DNA of 64,000 bases. Source: Planctomycetaceae bacterium. Lineage in GTDB: Bacteria > Planctomycetota > Planctomycetia > Pirellulales > Lacipirellulaceae. Below the pieces are notes generated by a model that made no database searches, had not been told where the DNA came from, and worked only from the letters and a program-made list of their open reading frames with translations. The position numbers and the translations under genes were made by a program. Shown one piece after another: positions 60,214 through 64,000 of the stretch; the stretch's first letter is position 1; each line of letters opens with the position of its first letter. Where the stretch lies: assembly GCA_002702655.1 (NCBI GenBank), contig PABB01000054.1, forward strand, positions 1 through 64,000, in the 5' to 3' direction.

Positions 60214-60681
60214 ATGAGCCGATTCCTGAGATCGCATGAGCGAATGGACGCTAGCGAAGTACTTCAGTTGCAGGATGAGATTGTAGCGGCAGTGGCCAAC
60301 GCAATTGAGGATGCATGGGATGCCGCCGTAGTCAATCTTGAAATCGGCGCCACAGACGGTGAAGTAGCAATTGACTGCCTGGCACTGTATTTCACCTGGA
60401 ACCGCGGTGAGTGGAAGCGGAAGAGTCTTGATTTTCCGTACGAATGCTGCGGTCTATTCACGAAGTTGAGAGATTCAGGCGCTGGCCCAAAGTGGTCCGT
60501 GTGCATGCTCGAAATTGACTCGAGTGGCAAATACAAGTTCGACTACGCCTACGATGCACCGCGACGCCTCAACGGCGTTTTTGACGATGAGGCCTTACTG
60601 AAAGGTTACAGACCGCAGGCAGTCCCTCATAAAAGCCGATTGCGTGCTTTTCTGGACCGGTTCCGCACTTGCTATGCATAA
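60214..60681 (+). CDS. YezG/DUF600-like protein (possible orphan immunity protein)
   Basis: 155 residues starting 20 bp after hom; an internal ATG at 60244 (MDASEVLQLQDEI) is an alternative start. The segment KWSVCMLEIDSSGKYKFDYAYDAPRRLNGVFDDEALL recalls the YezG/DUF600 immunity-protein fold (W-x-x-x-x-x-x-x-D-x-x-G-K-[FY]-x-x-[DE]-[FY]), and the N-terminal helix LQLQDEIVAAVANAIEDAW also fits. No toxin is adjacent. GC content is clearly lower than in hom and the next gene, which suggests recent acquisition. A small 9-nt-period inverted repeat lies about 60 bp after the stop. Family assignment is tentative. Confidence 0.5.
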   Translation: MSRFLRSHERMDASEVLQLQDEIVAAVANAIEDAWDAAVVNLEIGATDGEVAIDCLALYFTWNRGEWKRKSLDFPYECCGLFTKLRDSGAGPKWSVCMLEIDSSGKYKFDYAYDAPRRLNGVFDDEALLKGYRPQAVPHKSRLRAFLDRFRTCYA

Positions 60682-60739
60682 ACTTGCGGCCATCACTGGC
60701 ATTGAAACTCGATAAGCGGCGCTACTCCAATTCTGACAA

Positions 60740-60829
60740 GACCACGGATGACACAGATCGCACGGATAGCCAATGTGAGAATGGTCTAAGAGCGCTCCTC
60801 AATCCGTGACATCCGCGCAATCCGTGGTC
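60740..60829. repeat. 9-nt-period inverted repeat pair, short empty copy
   Basis: Left arm 60740-60767 is made of units close to CCACGGATG, ACACAGATC and GCACGGAT. Right arm 60802-60829 is the reverse complement with about six mismatches. Only 34 bp separate them, giving a 90-bp MITE-like element. It sits between the YezG-like gene and the phosphoglycerate-mutase-like gene. The first arm begins GACCAC, as the arm at 28899 begins TCACCAC. Confidence 0.75.
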
Positions 60830-60873
60830 GAAAAAACCGCTGCAGCCCCGCACTCAATCCGAAATCCGCAATC

Positions 60874-62079
60874 ATGAAATACGTCATCATCATCCCCGAC
60901 GGCGCCGCTGATGAACCGCAGGACTCGCTGGGCGGCAAGACGCCGTTGGAGGCGGCCCGCACGCCCGCGATGGACGCGATTGTCACCGCGGGGGTGATCG
61001 CCCGGGCGTGCCACACGCCCAAATCGCTCCCAGCGGGGTCCGAGGTGGGCAACATGAGCCTGCTGGGCTACGACCCGCTAACCAACTTCACGGGCCGGGC
61101 GCCGATCGAGGCGGCCGCTCAGGGAATTGAGCTCGCCCCGGAGGACTGGGCCATTCGCTGTAACTTGGTCACGGTCCAGGACCAGGTGATGCGCGACTTC
61201 ACGGCCGATCACATCAGCACCGAGGAGGCGACCGAGCTGCTGGCCGCCGCCAACGAGCAACTCGGCAGCAGCGGCCTGGAGTTCGTCCCGGGGGTGAGCT
61301 ATCGCAACCTGCTGCTGTGGCGCGGCGCCCAGCGGCCGGCCCCCTTCAGTATGGACCTGCGAGCGACCCCGCCGCACGACCTGACGGACAAGTCCGTGAA
61401 GAACGACTTCCCCCGCGGCCCGGGCAGCGACGTGCTCAATGAACTGATGGCCGCCAGCATCGACGTGTTCGCCGACCACCCGGTGAACCAGCGGCGGATC
61501 GCCGCCGGCAAGCTCCCGGCGACCAACGTCTGGCTATGGGGCATTGGCAAGACGCCCACGCTGGCGCCCTTTGCCGAGGCCTACGGCCCGGCGGGCGCCA
61601 TGATCACCGCGGTCGACCTGCTGCGGGGCCTAGCGGCTCTGGTCGGCTGGCCGCGGATCGAGGTGCCCGGCGCCACGGGGTACCTGGACACCGACTACGC
61701 CGCCAAGGGCCGCTACGCGATCGACGCCCTGGCCGAGCACGACCTGGTGTGCGTGCATGTCGAAGCCCCCGACGAGGCCTCCCACGAGGGCAACGCCGCA
61801 GAGAAGGTCAAGGCGATCGAGGAAATCGACCGGCACATCGTCGCCCCGCTGGCCGAGGCCTTGGCGAACCGGGGCGATTGGCGGATGATGATCAGCCCCG
61901 ATCACCCGACCTACCTGGCCACCAAGACCCACACCCACGGCAACGTGCCGGTCGCCATGGCCGGCAAGGGCATCGCCCCTGACGCGGCAACCAGCTACGA
62001 CGACCCCACCGCGGCCGCCAGCGACCTGGCGTTCGACGAAGGCTGGCGAGCGATGGGGTGGTTTGTTGGTAAGGGCTGA
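60874..62079 (+). CDS. Archaeal-type phosphoglycerate mutase homologue, proposed homoserine kinase
   Basis: 401 residues of the alkaline-phosphatase-fold ApgM family (cofactor-independent, metal-dependent). Metal and catalytic blocks are IIIPDGAADEP (Asp), PAGSEVGNMSLLGYDP (catalytic Ser), VHVEAPDEASHEGNAAEKVKAIEEID (Asp/His) and MISPDHPTYLATKTHTHGNVPV (Asp/His/His). Bacterial members located next to homoserine dehydrogenase or threonine synthase, in genomes without thrB, have been proposed as homoserine kinases (the TIGR02535 group). The location between hom and lysC supports this over a glycolytic role. The TGA stop coincides with the first bases of an inverted-repeat cassette. Confidence 0.85.
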   Translation: MKYVIIIPDGAADEPQDSLGGKTPLEAARTPAMDAIVTAGVIARACHTPKSLPAGSEVGNMSLLGYDPLTNFTGRAPIEAAAQGIELAPEDWAIRCNLVTVQDQVMRDFTADHISTEEATELLAAANEQLGSSGLEFVPGVSYRNLLLWRGAQRPAPFSMDLRATPPHDLTDKSVKNDFPRGPGSDVLNELMAASIDVFADHPVNQRRIAAGKLPATNVWLWGIGKTPTLAPFAEAYGPAGAMITAVDLLRGLAALVGWPRIEVPGATGYLDTDYAAKGRYAIDALAEHDLVCVHVEAPDEASHEGNAAEKVKAIEEIDRHIVAPLAEALANRGDWRMMISPDHPTYLATKTHTHGNVPVAMAGKGIAPDAATSYDDPTAAASDLAFDEGWRAMGWFVGKG

Positions 62080-62549
62080 ACCGCCAAGGACGCCAAGTGC
62101 GCCAAGGGGGAGAGGACATGGTGGCTGAGCCGAGCGATTGGGTTGACCAGTTGGCGCGTGCGGTGATCGGTGCGGCCATCGAGGTTCACAAGGTTCTCGG
62201 GGCGGGATTCCTTGAGTCGGTTTATGAAGAGGCCCTGTGCATTGAACTAGCGTTGCGCGGCGTTGCCTTTGAGCGACAGAAGCCAATTGCGCTGACATAC
62301 AAAGGGCAACCCGTTGGCGAGGCGCGGCTCGATCTGCTGGTCGGCGGAGAATTGATTCTCGAATTGAAAGCCGTCGAGCGTATTCATCCCATCCACAAAG
62401 CGCAAGTCATCAATTACCTCCGAGCGACGGGGTGCCAACTCGGTTTGCTGCTGAACTTCAACGTCGAACAAATGCGCGAAGGCATCGACCGCATCATTCT
62501 CACTCAATAGCACTCTTGCCTTGGCGCACTTGGCGTCCTTGGCGGTTCA
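62077..62549. mobile_element. Putative inverted-repeat cassette with GxxExxY cargo
   Basis: Perfect 31-nt inverted repeats at 62077-62107 and 62519-62549 bracket a single gene. Each arm is TGAAC followed by 9-nt units CGCCAAGGA, CGCCAAGTG and CGCCAAGG. The left arm supplies the TGA stop of the preceding gene, and the right arm ends 25 bp before the lysC start. The inside begins at once with a strong ribosome-binding site (GGGGGAGAGG) for the cargo gene. No target duplication is visible. The arms share architecture, but not the exact sequence, with those at 28899, 29708 and 60740. Confidence 0.65.
62118..62510 (+). CDS. GxxExxY protein (PD-(D/E)XK nuclease-like)
   Basis: 130 residues. The naming motif is present as G30-FL-E33-SV-Y36 in GAGFLESVYEEAL. 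A PD-(D/E)XK-like active site is visible: Asp72 (EARLDLLVGG), Glu82 and Lys84 (LILELKAVE), with Glu33 as the possible helix-1 acidic residue. The C-terminal QVINYLRATGCQLGLLLNF is also typical. The family is multicopy in many genomes with no proven role. The start at 62118 follows GGGGGAGAGG and excludes a frame beginning inside the repeat. It is flanked by perfect inverted repeats, and its GC content is somewhat lower than its neighbours'. Confidence 0.9.
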   Translation: MVAEPSDWVDQLARAVIGAAIEVHKVLGAGFLESVYEEALCIELALRGVAFERQKPIALTYKGQPVGEARLDLLVGGELILELKAVERIHPIHKAQVINYLRATGCQLGLLLNFNVEQMREGIDRIILTQ

Positions 62550-62574
62550 AATTCTGAAGTACGCGAATTCTTCC

Positions 62575-64000
62575 ATGTCTCTCATTGTTCAAAAATTCGG
62601 CGGCACCAGCGTTGCCACTCCTGAGAAGATTACCGAGGCGGCGCGCAAGGCGATCCGCGCTCAGCAGCAGGGCCATCAGGTGGTCCTGGTGGTCAGCGCC
62701 ATGGGCAAGAACACCGACACGCTGGTCGATCTGGCCAACGCGGTCAGCACCAGCCCCGCGGCCCGCGAAATGGACATGCTGCTGAGTACCGGCGAGCAGG
62801 TGAGCGTGGCGCTGGTCGCCATGGCCATCCACGAATTGGGCGGCAAGGCGACCAGCCTGACCGGCGGGCAGATCGGCATCAAGACCGACAGCAGCCACAC
62901 GAAGGCGCGTATTCAGAACATCTCGACCGAGCGGATGCAAGCCCTGCTGGATGACGGGCACATCGTGATCGCCGCCGGCTTTCAGGGCACCGACGAGCAG
63001 GGCAACATCACCACGCTGGGTCGCGGCGGCAGCGATACGACGGCCGTGGCACTGGCCGCCGTGCTCGGGGCCGACGAGTGCCAAATCTACACCGACGTCG
63101 ACGGCGTGTTCACGACCGACCCGCGCCAAGTGGCTGAGGCCCGCAAGATGGAGCGAGTCAGCCACAACGAAATGCTCGAGCTGGCCAGCCTGGGCGCCGG
63201 CGTCATGCACAGCCGATCGATCGAGTTCGGCAAGAAGTTCAACGTGCCGATCCACGTGCGCAACAGCGGCAGCTTCACAGACGAACCGGGCACCGTGATC
63301 GGTCCGGAATCGGAAAGTGCCGATCGCCCGGTCAGCGGCTGTGCGCTCACGAAAAACGAAGCTCGCATCACCCTGGCGGGCGTTCCCGACCAGCCCGGAA
63401 CGATGCATCAGGTGTTCGCCGCCATTGGCGCCTCGCACGTGGCCGTGGACATGGTCGTGCAGGACGTTGGCGCCGACGGCCGGGCGGATATCTCCTTCAC
63501 CGTGCTGGAAAGCGACCTGCCCGCCACGCTCAAAGCCGTGGGCAAAGTGGCGGACGCGCTGAACGGCGTGGAAGTGCAGTGCGAGGAGAATCTGTCGAAG
63601 GTATCAGTGGTCGGTCTGGGAATGGCCACGCAAACGGGCGTCGCCGACCGCATGTTCCGCTGCCTGGCCGACGACGGCGTGAATATCAAGGCGATCACCA
63701 CGAGCCAAATCAAAATCTCGGTGCTGGTCGACCGCGCCGACGGGCAGAAAGCATTGCGTGCCGTGCACCGTGAGTTTGAGCTCGACAAGCCGCCGGCTTC
63801 GCGCAGCGACTACTCCGACGAGTCGAGCCAGATCGAGCAGCCCAGCCCCGCCGACATCGTCGCCCGACTGCAGCGGATGGAAGATCTGACGATCGAAAAC
63901 ATTTCGCTCGACCAGTCGCAAGGCCGTGTCACGGTGACCGACATTCCCGACGCACCGGGAATTGCCGCGCAGATTTTCGAGGCCGTCGCGGCGGAGAATC
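62575..64000 (+). CDS. lysC: Aspartate kinase with extra ACT domains (partial, runs off right edge)
   Basis: Phosphorylates aspartate, the first step to Lys, Thr and Met. 475 codons are visible without a stop. The kinase domain (about 1-265) shows VQKFGGTSVATPEKI (Lys and substrate loop), STGEQVSVALVAMAIH, TTLGRGGSDTTAVALAAVLGA and IYTDVDGVFTTDPR. Two ACT domains follow: about 270-340 (ARITLAGVPDQPGTMHQVF) and 350-410 (VSVVGLGMATQTGVADRMF, KISVLVDR). After a linker a further ACT domain starts (VTVTDIPDAPGIAAQIFEAV). The full protein is therefore longer than the usual ~405 residues and probably has four ACT domains, as in cyanobacterial enzymes. It directly follows the GxxExxY cassette. Confidence 0.95.
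   Translation, partial: MSLIVQKFGGTSVATPEKITEAARKAIRAQQQGHQVVLVVSAMGKNTDTLVDLANAVSTSPAAREMDMLLSTGEQVSVALVAMAIHELGGKATSLTGGQIGIKTDSSHTKARIQNISTERMQALLDDGHIVIAAGFQGTDEQGNITTLGRGGSDTTAVALAAVLGADECQIYTDVDGVFTTDPRQVAEARKMERVSHNEMLELASLGAGVMHSRSIEFGKKFNVPIHVRNSGSFTDEPGTVIGPESESADRPVSGCALTKNEARITLAGVPDQPGTMHQVFAAIGASHVAVDMVVQDVGADGRADISFTVLESDLPATLKAVGKVADALNGVEVQCEENLSKVSVVGLGMATQTGVADRMFRCLADDGVNIKAITTSQIKISVLVDRADGQKALRAVHREFELDKPPASRSDYSDESSQIEQPSPADIVARLQRMEDLTIENISLDQSQGRVTVTDIPDAPGIAAQIFEAVAAEN

Overview
The window looks like a chromosomal segment of a high-GC planctomycete, probably of the order Pirellulales. The pointers are several planctomycete-typical proteins: a DUF1598 secreted protein, a DUF11/CARDB-type lipoprotein, a FlgI-domain lipoprotein with a HEAT-like segment, an excisionase-type HTH fused to a receiver domain, and a stand-alone LigD phosphoesterase-like protein. 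Weak or absent Shine-Dalgarno sequences and many dispersed palindromic repeats in short intergenic gaps fit the same picture. The species cannot be named from the sequence alone.

Layout. 1-2704 is the right end of an integrated genomic island: the tail of an IS5-family transposase, the C-terminal remnant of a large MmeI-like DNA methyltransferase that the insertion cut, and a tyrosine integrase whose last ~20 codons are read through tRNA-Val(TAC), the attachment site. From 2841 on the content is core chromosome. It runs: ilvE; a LolD/LolC-type ABC exporter; a Uma2 protein; lysS; secreted or membrane proteins of unknown role; glycerate kinase; a secreted-type nuclease; typA; a PAS-GAF-receiver protein; a LysE-type exporter; hisG and hisE; miaA; a polyprenyl synthase with moaC; an HTH-receiver regulator; an alkylsulfatase and a sulfotransferase; smc; a FlgI-like lipoprotein; rnpA-yidD; a DnaJ-like chaperone; a CehA/McbA-like protein; a lipase; ppk1; ftsH; a MORN-type protein; glgC; leuS; and an aspartate-pathway cluster. 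That cluster holds hom, an archaeal-type phosphoglycerate mutase homologue that may be the missing homoserine kinase, and lysC, which runs off the right edge.

The most unusual material is the repeat landscape. Four loci carry inverted repeats of about 28-39 nt, each built from three or four imperfect units with a 9-nt period. Two of the pairs bracket small cargo genes inserted between functionally linked core genes: a GxxExxY/PD-(D/E)XK-like protein between the putative homoserine kinase and lysC, and a zinc-ribbon protein between hisE and hisG. The other two are short and empty. A second family (core CACGGCTC-tgt-GAGCCGTG) sits just 3' of several genes. A third short palindrome lies intergenically at 6359 and, nearly identical, in frame inside leuS, where it adds about 11 residues to the editing domain. 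These are mobile or proliferating small elements, and the 9-nt-period cassettes are the best candidate for an undescribed system.
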